Source of the DNA: Polaromonas sp. JS666
GTDB taxonomy: Bacteria > Pseudomonadota > Gammaproteobacteria > Burkholderiales > Burkholderiaceae_C
Direction of reading: 5' to 3'
Length of the DNA stretch: 64,000 nucleotides
Assembly: GCF_900103405.1 (NCBI RefSeq)
Contig: NZ_FNHX01000001.1
Location: 620,001-684,000, forward strand
The stretch's first letter is position 1; the number at the start of each line of letters is the position of its first letter. Positions 27,802 to 38,744 of the stretch are shown in pieces. The notes beneath the pieces were generated by a model, which made no database searches, was not told the DNA's origin, and worked only from the letters and a program-made list of their open reading frames with translations. The position numbers and the translations under genes were made by a program.

Positions 27802-28048
27802 AGCTTCGCGCCGGAAAAGGAAGCACGGCGCCCTGCCGCTTCCTGACCGGCGCCCCTCCCCCGGGCACCCGCCCCGCACGCATGAAATTAGCCCCCGTTT
27901 CCCGTCTGAATTTCCTGTCATAATGTGCCTTATTCACCGGTACGGCCCGCGCCGCCCGGTTCGAGTTGCCGGTTTGTAAGCCACCTTCTGCGGCTTCTTT
28001 TCAAACCTCCCCCGTTTTCCATCAATGAACTCCGCAAGGAGTAATTCC

Positions 28049-29311
<1,263 letters not shown>

Positions 29312-29318
29312 AAATAGG

Positions 29319-29412
29319 GCCCCCACGCTTTTCACTTCGTGTAATGCGCTGCCCCCCCGAGGGGGCGCTGCGCCTGCGGCCCGGCAAAGCCGGTTCCGCG
29401 GCCCCGGCTGGG
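29319..29412 (+). repeat. dispersed GC-rich hairpin element, copy C
   Basis: It starts 8 bp after the rho stop codon and reads in the direction of transcription. Its second hairpin is CCGGC-AAA-GCCGG where copies A and B have CTGGC-AAA-GCCAG. The T-A pair is replaced by C-G on both sides, a compensatory change. Confidence 0.85.
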
Positions 29413-29507
29413 TTAGGCCCGGTTCTTTACCCCTCTCAGTGCCGTCTTGGGCACAAAATCGCCTCTCACGAAGCCTAAAACCGCTGTAAGTGTTTGATTT
29501 TTCATGG

Positions 29508-29513
29508 CATAAT
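29508..29513 (+). promoter_or_regulatory. probable -10 element for rpmE2
   Basis: CATAAT lies about 65 bp before the rpmE2 start, in a T-rich stretch between repeat copy C and the gene. No strong -35 is visible. Confidence 0.4.
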
Positions 29514-29578
29514 AGCGGGCTTAGCGGAAAGTGCCCAGGACTGGCTTGTGTGGCTCCCGCATCGAACAAGGAAAGATC

Positions 29579-29866
29579 ATGAAAGAAGGCATTCACCCCA
29601 ACTACCGCGAAGTTTGTTTCCTGGACCTGTCCAACAACTTCAAGTTCGTCACCCGCTCCTGCGTGAACACCAAAGAAATGGTGACCATGGAAGACGGCCG
29701 CGAACTGCCCCTGTACAAGCTCGATACGTCCAGCGAATCGCACCCCTTCTACACCGGCACGCAAAAATCCGTGGACAACATGGGCGGCCGCGTCGAGAAA
29801 TTCCGCAACCGTTTCGGCAAAACCACCGCCGCCGCCAAAGAGGCCGCGCCCGAAGCTGCGAAGTAA
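29579..29866 (+). CDS. rpmE2: 50S ribosomal protein L31 type B
   Basis: A 95-residue large-subunit protein. The N-terminus [20 protein letters not shown] and the motif [27 protein letters not shown] are those of type B. It lacks the paired CxxC zinc ligands of type A, although single cysteines are present. The tail is Ala/Lys-rich. The ATG at 29579 follows AAGGAAAG. It is downstream of rho and ends at a strong intrinsic terminator. Confidence 0.96.
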   Translation: MKEGIHPNYREVCFLDLSNNFKFVTRSCVNTKEMVTMEDGRELPLYKLDTSSESHPFYTGTQKSVDNMGGRVEKFRNRFGKTTAAAKEAAPEAAK

Positions 29867-29891
29867 GCTGCGAATCCTTTCGCCAGCCTGC

Positions 29892-29926
29892 AAAAAGCAG
29901 CCTGAATTTCAGGCTGCTTTTTTTTC
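29892..29926 (+). terminator. intrinsic terminator after rpmE2
   Basis: A perfect stem AAGCAGCCTGAA / TTCAGGCTGCTT with a one-base loop centre, followed by eight T. The leading A-run would let it work on the opposite strand too. Confidence 0.92.
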
Positions 29927-29983
29927 GGCAAAATTTGCCGGCAAACGCAAAACCTGGCGGCCCGCTTTGACGCAAAATCACCG

Positions 29984-31831
29984 GTGGCCCGGGATGGCGG
30001 CCCGGCAGCTCTGCCGGCCCTTCCCCGCACTTTCCCGACTCCAACCGTTTTGAACAAACCTTCACCCGCCATCATTGCCCAGTCCGCCGTGCGCCGCCTG
30101 CCGCGGCTTGCGCTGCTGCTGTTCTGTGCAGCCTATGTGTTGCCGGGCTTCCTGGGGCGCGGGCCCTGGAAAAACGAGGACATCGCGGCCTTTGGCGTGA
30201 TGCGCGAGCTGGCCTCCACGGTGGCCAACTGGCTGCAGCCGCAGCTGCTGGGCCGGGCCACCGAGTTCGACGCGCTGGCGCCCTACTGGCTGGGCGCGCT
30301 CGCGATCAAATGGCTGCCCTTCCTGGACCCGGCCCTGGCGGTGCGGGTGCCGTTTGTGGGGCTGCTGGTGCTGACACTGCTGGCCACCTGGTATGCCGTT
30401 TATTACCTGGCGCGCAGCCCACTGGCCCAACCGGTCGCCTTCGCCTTCGGCGGCGAAGCCAGCCCGGTGGACTATGCCCGGGCCATCGCCGACGCCGGCC
30501 TGCTGGCGCTGATCGCCAGCCTGGGCCTGGCGCAGCTGTCCCACGAAACCACGCCGGCGCTGGCGCAACTGGGTTTTACCGCGCTGGCCTTTTACGCCAT
30601 GGCGGCCAGCCCTTACCGCCGCGCCACCAAAATCCTGGGGCCCGCCTTCGGCCTGCTGATCGGCCTGGCCGGGCTCACCCTGAGCGGCGCGCCCACGCTG
30701 GCGCTGCTGCTGGGCGTGGGCGGCGCGCTGGTGGAATGGATGCACATGCACTGGGGCACGGACCAGACCGACCCTGCTGCCAGGCAGCAGTCCTGGCACT
30801 GGGTGCTGTTGATCACCGGCATCACGCTGGGGGTCGCGCTGCTGGCCTACAGCCTGGACCTCTGGCGCTGGCGCATCCACCTGCCAGGTACCGACGATGC
30901 CTCCGCATGGAAGGACTGGCGCAGCCTGGGACGTTTGCTGCTGTGGTTCACCTGGCCGGCCTGGCCGCTGGCGATGTGGACGCTTTACCGCTGGCGCCGG
31001 CAGCTGGCCAGCCGCCATGTCGCCCTGCCGCTGTGGTTTGCCGCCATGGCCGTGGCCGCCACGCTGACCACCACGGCCTCGGACCGCAGCCTGCTGCTGA
31101 GCCTGCCGCCGCTGGCCGCGCTGGCCGCTTTCGCGCTGCCCACGCTCAAGCGCAGCGTGGCCTCGCTGATCGACTGGTTCACGCTGCTGTTTTTCACCGG
31201 CTGCGGCATCATCATCTGGGTGGTCTGGATCGCCATGCAGACCGGTGTGCCGCGCCAGCCTGCCGCCAACGTGGCCAAGCTCGCGCCCGGCTTCGAACCC
31301 AGCTTCTCCTGGCTGGCCTTTGTGTTTGCGCTGGCCGCCACCCTGGCCTGGACCTGGCTTGTCAAATGGCGGGCCGGCGCGCAACGCGCGGCCGTCTGGA
31401 AGTCGCTGGTGCTGCCGGCCGGCGGCGCCACCTTGTGCTGGCTGCTGCTGATGACACTCTGGCTGCCGCTGCTCGACTACGCGCGCAGCTTCGCGCCCAT
31501 GTCGCGCCAGATCGCCAGCCTGGTGGACAAAAACGCCTGCGTCGAAATCTACGGCATAGGCAGTGCCCAGGCCGCCGCCTTGCAATACCACGGCCGGCTT
31601 GAGCTGCGCCAGGCCGGCGCGCAGGCCAGCTGCCCCTACCTGATCGTCGACGTCGAAGCCCAGCCCACGCTCAGCAGCAGGGTCAACCTGCCCGACTGGG
31701 CTTTCCAGGCGACGGTGCGCCGCCCCACGGACAAGACCGAAAACGTGCTGCTGTACAAGCGGGTCAGCCAGGACAGCCCGGCCAAACCTCCCACCCCGTC
31801 CCGCCGCGCCAACGGCAAAGCCAAGCCTTGA
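29984..31831 (+). CDS. polytopic membrane protein, ArnT/PMT-like glycosyltransferase family
   Basis: About 600 residues with a dozen or so hydrophobic segments and a C-terminal periplasmic domain. The N-terminal LPGFLGRGPWKNEDIAAFGVM, with the acidic pair after the first TM, resembles the first periplasmic loop of ArnT-like lipid-sugar transferases, where an Asp/Glu is catalytic. The start is uncertain: a GTG at 29984 or a TTG at 30050, and the latter gives a more typical N-terminus. The stop overlaps the TTG start of the MATE gene. The acceptor and donor are unknown. Confidence 0.8.
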   Translation: MARDGGPAALPALPRTFPTPTVLNKPSPAIIAQSAVRRLPRLALLLFCAAYVLPGFLGRGPWKNEDIAAFGVMRELASTVANWLQPQLLGRATEFDALAPYWLGALAIKWLPFLDPALAVRVPFVGLLVLTLLATWYAVYYLARSPLAQPVAFAFGGEASPVDYARAIADAGLLALIASLGLAQLSHETTPALAQLGFTALAFYAMAASPYRRATKILGPAFGLLIGLAGLTLSGAPTLALLLGVGGALVEWMHMHWGTDQTDPAARQQSWHWVLLITGITLGVALLAYSLDLWRWRIHLPGTDDASAWKDWRSLGRLLLWFTWPAWPLAMWTLYRWRRQLASRHVALPLWFAAMAVAATLTTTASDRSLLLSLPPLAALAAFALPTLKRSVASLIDWFTLLFFTGCGIIIWVVWIAMQTGVPRQPAANVAKLAPGFEPSFSWLAFVFALAATLAWTWLVKWRAGAQRAAVWKSLVLPAGGATLCWLLLMTLWLPLLDYARSFAPMSRQIASLVDKNACVEIYGIGSAQAAALQYHGRLELRQAGAQASCPYLIVDVEAQPTLSSRVNLPDWAFQATVRRPTDKTENVLLYKRVSQDSPAKPPTPSRRANGKAKP

Positions 31832-33183
31832 GCGAGCTCAAGGTCATCAGCCGGCACGCGGGCACGGTGCTGGTCGGGCAACTGGCCGTCATGGCCTTCG
31901 GCGTGGCCGACACCGTGATCGCGGGCCGCTACAGCGACGAGGCGCTGGCCGCGCTGTCGGTGGGTTCAGCCCTTTATGTCAGCGTGTATGTCGGCCTGAT
32001 CGGCATCGTGCAGGCGCTGCTGCCCATCTGGTCCGAGATGCTGGGCGCGCGGCGCCATGAGGCGGTGGGGGCCTCGCTGCGGCAAAGCATGTACCTGTGC
32101 GGCTTCATCGTGGCGGCGGGCATGGCGGCCATGCTGTTTCCCGGCCCGCTGCTGCGCTGGGCCGAGGTGCCCGAGCTGATGCGCGGCGAGGTCCAGCATT
32201 ACCTCGCGGTGCTGGCTTTTGCCTTCGCGCCCTCGCTGCTGTTTCGTATCTACAGCACCTTCAACCAGTCGCTGGGCAAACCGCTGCTGGTCACCTGGCT
32301 GCAGGTCGGCGCCCTGCTGGTGAAGATTCCGCTGTCCATCTGGCTGGTGGCCGGTGGTGCCGGCGTTGAGCCCATGGGGGCCGTGGGCTGCGCCTGGGCC
32401 ACGCTGGTCGTGAACTACCTGCTGCTGGCGCTGGCCCTGCTGATGCTGCGCACCCGGCCCATGTACCTCCCTTACCGCATCTGGCAGCACATGGAACGGC
32501 CCGACTGGTCGCAGATCGGCAATTTCGCGCGCCTGGGCATCCCTGGCGGGCTGGCCTACCTGGTGGAGGTGACCTCGTTCACGCTGATGGCCCTTTTTAT
32601 CGCCCGCCTGGGCACGGTCGCCTCGGCCAGCCACCAGATTGCTTCGAGTGTGGCGGCGGTGCTCTACATGATGCCGCTGTCGATGGCGATTGCCTGCAGT
32701 GCGCGCGTGTCCTTCTGGATGGGCGCCGGCCGGCCGGACTACGCCAGGCGCGTGGTGCTGCTGGGGCTCAAGCTCACCGGGCTGGCGGCGCTCACGCTGG
32801 GGGGTTTTGTGGCCATGGCCGGGCCCTTGCTGGCGCGCTGGTATTCGGGCAGCCCGGAAATCATCGCGCTGGCTTCCTCGCTGCTGGTGTGGGTGGCCTT
32901 CTACCATGTGGCCGACGCGACCCAGGCCCTGACCGCGTTTTTGCTGCGCTGCTACCGCATCACCATCATGCCGCTGGCGCTGTACGGCGTGCTGCTGTGG
33001 GGACTGGGTTTGCTGGGCGGCTACCGCCTGGCCTACGAAGGCATCGCGGGCCATGCGGCCACCCAGTCGGCCGCCAGCTTCTGGGCCGCCAGCACGGTGG
33101 CCATCGCACTGGTGGCGGTCTGCTTCCTGGGTTTGCTGTGGCACGCCGTCAGGCGCAGCCTGCGGGTGGCTCAGGCGGCCTGA
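31828..33183 (+). CDS. MATE family efflux transporter
   Basis: A 451-residue, twelve-TM cation-coupled exporter. It starts with TTG overlapping the previous stop (TTGA), giving MSELKVISRHAGTVLVGQLA. Family marks are MAFGVADTVIAGRYSDEALAALSVG in TM1-2, LGKPLLVTWLQVGALLVKIPLSIWLV, and AVGCAWATLVVNY. The two halves are internally similar as expected. The last 13 bp overlap the convergent phoR gene. Drug or metabolite range is unknown. Confidence 0.92.
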   Translation: MSELKVISRHAGTVLVGQLAVMAFGVADTVIAGRYSDEALAALSVGSALYVSVYVGLIGIVQALLPIWSEMLGARRHEAVGASLRQSMYLCGFIVAAGMAAMLFPGPLLRWAEVPELMRGEVQHYLAVLAFAFAPSLLFRIYSTFNQSLGKPLLVTWLQVGALLVKIPLSIWLVAGGAGVEPMGAVGCAWATLVVNYLLLALALLMLRTRPMYLPYRIWQHMERPDWSQIGNFARLGIPGGLAYLVEVTSFTLMALFIARLGTVASASHQIASSVAAVLYMMPLSMAIACSARVSFWMGAGRPDYARRVVLLGLKLTGLAALTLGGFVAMAGPLLARWYSGSPEIIALASSLLVWVAFYHVADATQALTAFLLRCYRITIMPLALYGVLLWGLGLLGGYRLAYEGIAGHAATQSAASFWAASTVAIALVAVCFLGLLWHAVRRSLRVAQAA

Positions 33184-34535
33184 GCCAGCTGCACCCGGCG
33201 CACGCGCGCGGCCGGAAAGACGATGGAAAAGCAGGAACCCTGCCCCGGCTCGCTCTCGATCTGCAGTTCGGCACCGTGGCGCTGTGCCACGTGCTTGACG
33301 ATGGCCAGGCCCAGGCCGGTGCCACCGGTCTCGCGTGAGCGGCTGCGGTCTATGCGGTAGAAGCGCTCGGTCAGCCGCGGCAGGTGTTCGGGCGCGATGC
33401 CGGGGCCGCTGTCCTTGACCTTGAACTCGCCGCGGCCGTCTTCCAGCAGCGTCCAGCTCACGCGCACCAGTCCGCCCTCGGGCGTGTAGCGCACCGCGTT
33501 GGTCACGAGGTTGGACATGGCGCTGTAAAGCTCGGTCTGCACGCCGGCGATTTCCGAGACCGGGCCGGACTCGAACTCCAGGCGGTGCCCCTGCGGCGCG
33601 ATCACCGCCGACAGGGCCCTGGCCTCCTGCTCGCACTGGGCCAGCAGCGCGCCCAGCGTCATCCAGTCATTGGCACCCGGGAAAGGGCTGCCCTCCAGGC
33701 GCGACAGGGTCAGCAAATCGCTGACCAGGGTCTGCATGCGCTGCGATTGCTGCGACATCAGGGCCAGGTAGCGGGCCCGCTCGGGCTCCTTGAGCGGCAG
33801 GGTCTGCAGGGTTTCGATAAAGCCGGACAGCACCGTCAGCGGCGTGCGGATCTCATGCGACACATTGGCCACGAAATCGCGGCGCATGGCTTCGGCCAGC
33901 TCCACGGCCGTGATGTCGCGGGACAGCAGCAGCTTGCGGTCCTTGCCGTAGGAATGCACATGGACCGACAGCTTCACCGGCCGCGCCGGCGTGCTGGCGC
34001 TGCCCGGAATGACCACGTCGTGCGTGAAATTGCCGGTCGCCATATAGGCCTTGAAGGCCGGGTCGCGCACCAGGTTGGCGATGTGCTGCATCACGTCGCG
34101 CTGGGCGTCGAAGCCGAAATGCTGGCTGGCCATCTGGTTGCACCACTCGATGCGGCCCTGCGCGTCCAGCAGTACCACGCCGCTGGGCGAGGCCTGCATG
34201 GCCGCCAGGAACTCGTCGAGGCGCGCCTGGCTTTCCTGGTATTGCTGGTCGCGGTTCTTGAGCAGCCGGCGGGTCCGGTCGGCGACCTCGCCCCAGACGC
34301 CGGGCAGGCTGGGCGCGCTGCCGGCCATCACGGCGGGCGTGTCGTTGTTCTGCTCGGCACGCAGCCAGCGCAGCAGCCGGTTGATGAAGAAGCTGTCGAT
34401 CACCAGCCAGACCAGGGCGCCCACCGCCAGCCCTATGCCCAGCCCGAAGCTCAGGCCGTTGACGGTGCGCGCCCAAAAGCCCAAACCGCCGCCCACAAGC
34501 ATGCAGACGGCGAAAACAATCCACCGGTTGATCAT
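33171..34535 (-). CDS. phoR: phosphate regulon sensor histidine kinase PhoR
   Basis: A 454-residue membrane kinase that phosphorylates PhoB when phosphate is scarce. It has two N-terminal TM segments (residues 5-22 and 30-50) with almost no periplasmic loop, as in PhoR. A PAS domain (about 108-215) is followed by the H-box with His227 in FVANVSHEIRTPL, then N-box SNLVTNAVRYTPEGG, G1 VKDSGPGIAPEHL and G2 GGTGLGLAIVKH. It overlaps phoB by 4 bp. It senses phosphate through PstSCAB-PhoU, encoded upstream in the same direction. Confidence 0.96.
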   Translation of the reverse strand: MINRWIVFAVCMLVGGGLGFWARTVNGLSFGLGIGLAVGALVWLVIDSFFINRLLRWLRAEQNNDTPAVMAGSAPSLPGVWGEVADRTRRLLKNRDQQYQESQARLDEFLAAMQASPSGVVLLDAQGRIEWCNQMASQHFGFDAQRDVMQHIANLVRDPAFKAYMATGNFTHDVVIPGSASTPARPVKLSVHVHSYGKDRKLLLSRDITAVELAEAMRRDFVANVSHEIRTPLTVLSGFIETLQTLPLKEPERARYLALMSQQSQRMQTLVSDLLTLSRLEGSPFPGANDWMTLGALLAQCEQEARALSAVIAPQGHRLEFESGPVSEIAGVQTELYSAMSNLVTNAVRYTPEGGLVRVSWTLLEDGRGEFKVKDSGPGIAPEHLPRLTERFYRIDRSRSRETGGTGLGLAIVKHVAQRHGAELQIESEPGQGSCFSIVFPAARVRRVQLAQAA

Positions 34536-35257
34536 GCGCTGGATTGTGCAGCAGCCACCGGGCTGTTGGCGGCCATCGCGGTCAGCCGGTAGCCGGCGCC
34601 GCGCACGGTTTCCACCATGGTGCCCGCCGAGCCCAGGGCCTCGCGCAGGCGCTTGACGTGGACGTCGACGGTGCGCTCTTCGATAAAGACGTGGTCGCCC
34701 CAGACCTTGTCGAGCAGGGAGCTGCGGCTGTGCACGCGCTCGGCGTGCTTCATCAGGTAGTGCAGCAGCTTGAACTCGGTCGGGCCCAGCTTGAGCTCCT
34801 GGCCCAGGTAGGCAATGCGGTGCGTCGCGGCGTCCAGCACCAGCCCGCCCACCGTCACGCTGTCGTTCACCGACTCGGGCGCGCGGCGGCGCAGCACGGC
34901 GCGTATGCGCGCCAGCAGCTCCTGGGTGGAAAAGGGCTTGGTGATGTAGTCGTCGGCGCCGGCGTCCAGCCCGGCGACCTTGTCGGGTTCGTCGCCGCGC
35001 GCCGTCAGCATCAGGATGGGAATGCTTTTGGTGCGCGCCTGCTTGCGCCAGTGGCGCGCCAGGGCCAGGCCGCTTTGGCCCGGCAGCATCCAGTCCAGCA
35101 GGATGGCGTCGGGCAGCACGGCGTCGAGTTCGCGCTGGGCCGACACACTGTCTTCCGCCACCACGGGGTCAAAGCCGCCATGCCGCAGGTTGACGGCAAT
35201 CAACTCGGCGATGGCCGGCTCGTCTTCAACAATCAGAATGCGTGGCAGGTGTTTCAT
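34532..35257 (-). CDS. phoB: phosphate regulon response regulator PhoB
   Basis: A 241-residue activator that binds direct-repeat Pho boxes. The receiver domain has the acidic pocket EDE at 11-13, phosphoacceptor Asp55 in ILLDWMLPG, and the Lys in DYITKPFS. The C-terminal winged helix has the OmpR/PhoB signature GPTEFKLLHYLMKHAERVHSR...LLDKVWG and FIEERTVDVHVKRLREAL. It is between phoU and phoR. Four candidate binding sites are visible in this window. Confidence 0.97.
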   Translation of the reverse strand: MKHLPRILIVEDEPAIAELIAVNLRHGGFDPVVAEDSVSAQRELDAVLPDAILLDWMLPGQSGLALARHWRKQARTKSIPILMLTARGDEPDKVAGLDAGADDYITKPFSTQELLARIRAVLRRRAPESVNDSVTVGGLVLDAATHRIAYLGQELKLGPTEFKLLHYLMKHAERVHSRSSLLDKVWGDHVFIEERTVDVHVKRLREALGSAGTMVETVRGAGYRLTAMAANSPVAAAQSSA

Positions 35258-35264
35258 TCCGTCT

Positions 35265-35966
35265 TTACTTTACTGCAGACTCGATCTGTTCCATAGGGGT
35301 GTGCCGCACGTCCGCACCCTTGACGATGTAAATGATGAATTCCGCGATGTTCTTGGCGTGGTCGCCCACGCGCTCTATGGCCTTGGCCACGAACAGCAGG
35401 TCCAGGCTGGGCGAAATCGTGCGCGGGTCTTCCATCATGTAAGTGATGAGCTTGCGCACAAAGCCGTCGAATTCCTGGTCGATCTGGTCGTCTTCCTTGA
35501 GGATGGAGACCGCCACCGAGGTGTCCAGCCGGGCAAAAGCGTCCAGCGCCTTGCGCAGCAGGCCGGAGGCAAGCTCCGCGGCGATGCGCAGGTCGGACGA
35601 AGGCAGGGCCCGGGCCGAGCCGCTCTCGATGATGGACTTGACCATGCGCGCGATCTTCTCGGCTTCGTCGCCGGCGCGCTCCAGGTTGGCCGTGGTCTTG
35701 GAAATCGCGATCAGCAGGCGCAGGTCGCGGGCCGTGGGCTGGCGCCGCGCGATGATGGACGACAGCTCGCGGTCGATGTCGATTTCCATCGCATTGACGC
35801 GCGCTTCGGTTTCGATGACCTGGTTGGCGCTTTCGGCGCTGAACTGGGACAAGGCGTAGATCGCCAGGCGAATCTGCGATTCGACCAGGCCGCCCAGCTC
35901 CATGACGCGCGAAGAGACGCCGTTGAGTTCGCTGTCAAACTGGGTCGAGAGGTGTTTATCAGGCAT
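35265..35966 (-). CDS. phoU: phosphate signalling protein PhoU
   Basis: A 233-residue cytoplasmic protein that links the Pst transporter to PhoR. Two repeated three-helix bundles are seen, each with the metal-binding type E/D-rich motif (IETEARVNAMEIDIDREL and ILKEDDQIDQEFDGFVRKL). It is 8 bp from phoB and 19 bp from pstB, within the pst-pho operon. Confidence 0.96.
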   Translation of the reverse strand: MPDKHLSTQFDSELNGVSSRVMELGGLVESQIRLAIYALSQFSAESANQVIETEARVNAMEIDIDRELSSIIARRQPTARDLRLLIAISKTTANLERAGDEAEKIARMVKSIIESGSARALPSSDLRIAAELASGLLRKALDAFARLDTSVAVSILKEDDQIDQEFDGFVRKLITYMMEDPRTISPSLDLLFVAKAIERVGDHAKNIAEFIIYIVKGADVRHTPMEQIESAVK

Positions 35967-35985
35967 GTGTGCTCCCTAGTCCGTA

Positions 35986-36768
35986 TCAGCCGAAACGGCC
36001 GGTGATGTAGTCTTCGGTTTCTTTGCGTTTCGGTTTGAAGAACAGGTCTTCCGTCGCACCGAATTCAACGAGGTCGCCCAGGTACATATAGGCCGTGTAA
36101 TCGCTGCAGCGGGCGGCCTGCTGCATGTTGTGCGTCACGATGACCACCGTGTAATCGTTCTTCAGTTCGGCGATCAGCTCTTCCACCTTGGCGGTGGAGA
36201 TAGGGTCCAGTGCGGAGCAGGGTTCGTCCAGCAGCAGCACTTCAGGCTTGATGGCAATGCCGCGGGCGATGCACAGGCGCTGCTGCTGGCCGCCCGAGAG
36301 GCTGGAGCCGCTCTGGTTGAGCTTGTCCTTGACTTCGGTCCACAGCGCGGCCTTGCGCAGCGCCCATTCCACGCGCTCGTCCATGTCGGAGGCGTTCAGG
36401 CTTTCGAACAGCTTCACGCCGAAAGCGATGTTGTCGTAGATCGACATCGGGAAAGGCGTCGGTTTCTGGAACACCATGCCGACCTTGGCGCGGATCAGGG
36501 CGACGTCCTGCTTGCTGGTCAGCAGGTTCTCGCCATCGAGTGCGATCGTGCCCTCGGCGCGCTGCTCGGGATAGAGTTCGAACATGCGATTGAAGGTGCG
36601 CAGCAGCGTCGACTTGCCGCAGCCCGAGGGCCCGATGAAGGCCGTGACCTTGTTCTCGGGGATGTCGAGGTTGATGCTCTTGAGGGCGTGGAACTTGCCG
36701 TAGTAGAAGTTCAGGTCCTTCACCGCAATCTTGGCGCGGGGCGCCTGGGTAGCAACTGTTGCAACCAT
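35986..36768 (-). CDS. pstB: phosphate ABC transporter ATP-binding protein PstB
   Basis: A 260-residue ATPase of the high-affinity phosphate importer. Walker [10 protein letters not shown] is at 46-54, the Q-loop lies in [19 protein letters not shown] (the PstB-specific version), the signature is LSGGQQQRL, Walker B is [12 protein letters not shown] and the switch is [13 protein letters not shown]. It lies between pstA and phoU. Confidence 0.98.
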   Translation of the reverse strand: MVATVATQAPRAKIAVKDLNFYYGKFHALKSINLDIPENKVTAFIGPSGCGKSTLLRTFNRMFELYPEQRAEGTIALDGENLLTSKQDVALIRAKVGMVFQKPTPFPMSIYDNIAFGVKLFESLNASDMDERVEWALRKAALWTEVKDKLNQSGSSLSGGQQQRLCIARGIAIKPEVLLLDEPCSALDPISTAKVEELIAELKNDYTVVIVTHNMQQAARCSDYTAYMYLGDLVEFGATEDLFFKPKRKETEDYITGRFG

Positions 36769-36779
36769 TTGATTTCCCT

Positions 36780-37664
36780 TTAATTCTTGCTCCGCGTCAA
36801 AATGCGCGCGAAGATGTTAAGTGCCAACACGGCGACAGTGATCAGGAACACACCAGCCCAGGCGAGCTTCTGCAGGTTTGGATCGATGTTCATCGCGAAC
36901 TTGAAAATCGTGACGGGCAGGCTGGCCATGGGAGACGTCAGGTCGGAGGACCAGAACTGGTTGTTCAAGGCCGTGAAAAGCAGTGGAGCGGTTTCACCGG
37001 CAATGCGGGCGACCGCCAGCAGCACGCCTGTCACCACACCGGCACGCGCCGCACGCAAGGTGATTGCCAGAATGACTTTCCACTTGGGCGTGCCCAGCGC
37101 GTAAGCCGCTTCCCGCAAACCAGGAGGCACCAGTTGCAACATGTTCTCGGTGGTGCGAATGACGACGGGGATGGTAATCAGCGACAAAGCCAGCGCACCG
37201 GCAAGGCCGGAGTAACTCTGGAACCGCGCGACCACAAGGGCATAGACGAACAGGCCGATCACAATCGATGGCGCCGACAGCAGGATGTCGTTCACAAACC
37301 GGACCACGGACGACAGCCAGCCGCGCGGGTTGTATTCCGCCAGGTAAATGCCGGCCATGATGCCGATCGGTGTCCCGATAAAGGTGGCAATGCCCACCAT
37401 CACCAGCGACCCCGCGATGGCATTGAGCAAGCCGCCCTCATCGCCAGGTGCGGGCGTCATTTGCGTGAAGATGGACAGCGACAGCCCGCTCACGCCAAGG
37501 CGCAGCGTTTCCCAGAGAATCCAGACAAGCCAGAACACACCGAATGCCATCGCAGCAAATGACAGCGCCAGGGCGATCTTGTTAACGCGGTCGCGAGCCG
37601 CAAACCTGGCCTGGCGCGTTTCGGCCAGCGTCTTGGCGTCCAGCAGGGCTTTGCCAGTACTCAT
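36780..37664 (-). CDS. pstA: phosphate ABC transporter permease PstA
   Basis: A 294-residue inner-membrane subunit with six TM segments. The conserved [29 protein letters not shown] loop and the EAA motif [16 protein letters not shown] are typical of PstA. Its start overlaps the pstC stop by 4 bp. Confidence 0.97.
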   Translation of the reverse strand: MSTGKALLDAKTLAETRQARFAARDRVNKIALALSFAAMAFGVFWLVWILWETLRLGVSGLSLSIFTQMTPAPGDEGGLLNAIAGSLVMVGIATFIGTPIGIMAGIYLAEYNPRGWLSSVVRFVNDILLSAPSIVIGLFVYALVVARFQSYSGLAGALALSLITIPVVIRTTENMLQLVPPGLREAAYALGTPKWKVILAITLRAARAGVVTGVLLAVARIAGETAPLLFTALNNQFWSSDLTSPMASLPVTIFKFAMNIDPNLQKLAWAGVFLITVAVLALNIFARILTRSKN

Positions 37665-38626
37665 GATTTTTTCCCTTCACTCTTCTTCATGCGGCTAAGC
37701 AGCAGCTTGGACAGCGTGAGCACCACAAAGGTAATGAAAAACAGCACCAGTGCGAGGTACAAAAGCGCCGCCCTGTGCATGTCGCTGCTGGCCTCGGCGA
37801 ACTCGTTTGCAAGGACGGACGTGATGCTGTTGGCCGCCTCGAACACCGATAGCGAGGCAAGCTGGTTGGCGTTGCCGATCACAAAAGTGACAGCCATCGT
37901 CTCGCCCAGCGCGCGGCCCAGACCCAGCATGATCCCGCCGATAACGCCGGCCTTGGTATAGGGCAGCACGACCTTGCCGACCACTTCCCAGGTCGTCGCA
38001 CCCAGCCCATAGGCGGACTCTTTCAACAGCGGCGGCGTCACTTCGAACACGTCCCGCATCACCGAGGCGATGAAGGGAATGATCATGATCGCCAGGATGA
38101 TGCCGGCAGACAGGATGCCGATGCCCACCGGCGGGCCGGAGACCAGGGCGCCCAGGTAAGGCACACCCTTGAGCATGCCCTGCAGCGGCTGCTGCACATA
38201 GGTGGCCAGAATCGGACCGAAAACCAGCAGGCCCCACATGCCGTAGACGATGGAAGGCACCGCCGCCAGCAGTTCGATGGCCGTGCCCAGCGGGCGCTTG
38301 AGCCAGGCCGGCGACAACTCGGTCAGGAACAGGGCGATCCCAAAACTCACCGGAACGGCGATCACCAGCGCAATGAGAGAGGTTGCCAGCGTCCCGTAGA
38401 TCATCACCAGGCCGCCGTACTCGTTCTTGACCGGATCCCATACGCTGCTGGTCAGGAAGCCGAGCCCGTATTTGCTGATCGCCGGCCATGCGCCGATGAG
38501 CAGCGAGATCAGGATGCCAAACAGCAGACCCAGGGTCAGGAGCGCCGCTCCCTGGGCAGCCCAGCCGAAGAGCCGGTCTGCCAGCGGGCTTCTGCGCACT
38601 GGGTTGTTGGGGGGTGGTGTAGCCAT
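37661..38626 (-). CDS. pstC: phosphate ABC transporter permease PstC
   Basis: A 321-residue inner-membrane subunit. I chose the ATG giving [21 protein letters not shown] over one 22 codons earlier, because the shorter form has the usual PstC N-terminus, though no strong ribosome binding site marks it. Conserved parts are [21 protein letters not shown] and the EAA loop [22 protein letters not shown]. Confidence 0.95.
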   Translation of the reverse strand: MATPPPNNPVRRSPLADRLFGWAAQGAALLTLGLLFGILISLLIGAWPAISKYGLGFLTSSVWDPVKNEYGGLVMIYGTLATSLIALVIAVPVSFGIALFLTELSPAWLKRPLGTAIELLAAVPSIVYGMWGLLVFGPILATYVQQPLQGMLKGVPYLGALVSGPPVGIGILSAGIILAIMIIPFIASVMRDVFEVTPPLLKESAYGLGATTWEVVGKVVLPYTKAGVIGGIMLGLGRALGETMAVTFVIGNANQLASLSVFEAANSITSVLANEFAEASSDMHRAALLYLALVLFFITFVVLTLSKLLLSRMKKSEGKKS

Positions 38627-38744
38627 ATCGCGTCCGGACGATTTGACCGGGTGGTCAAAATCGGCCCGGCTCGCGGGAAGTGTAGAGGACACGTTGGAAA
38701 ACCCCTATGTTCTGGACAATATGGGCAGCAATGGAATTGCCGTC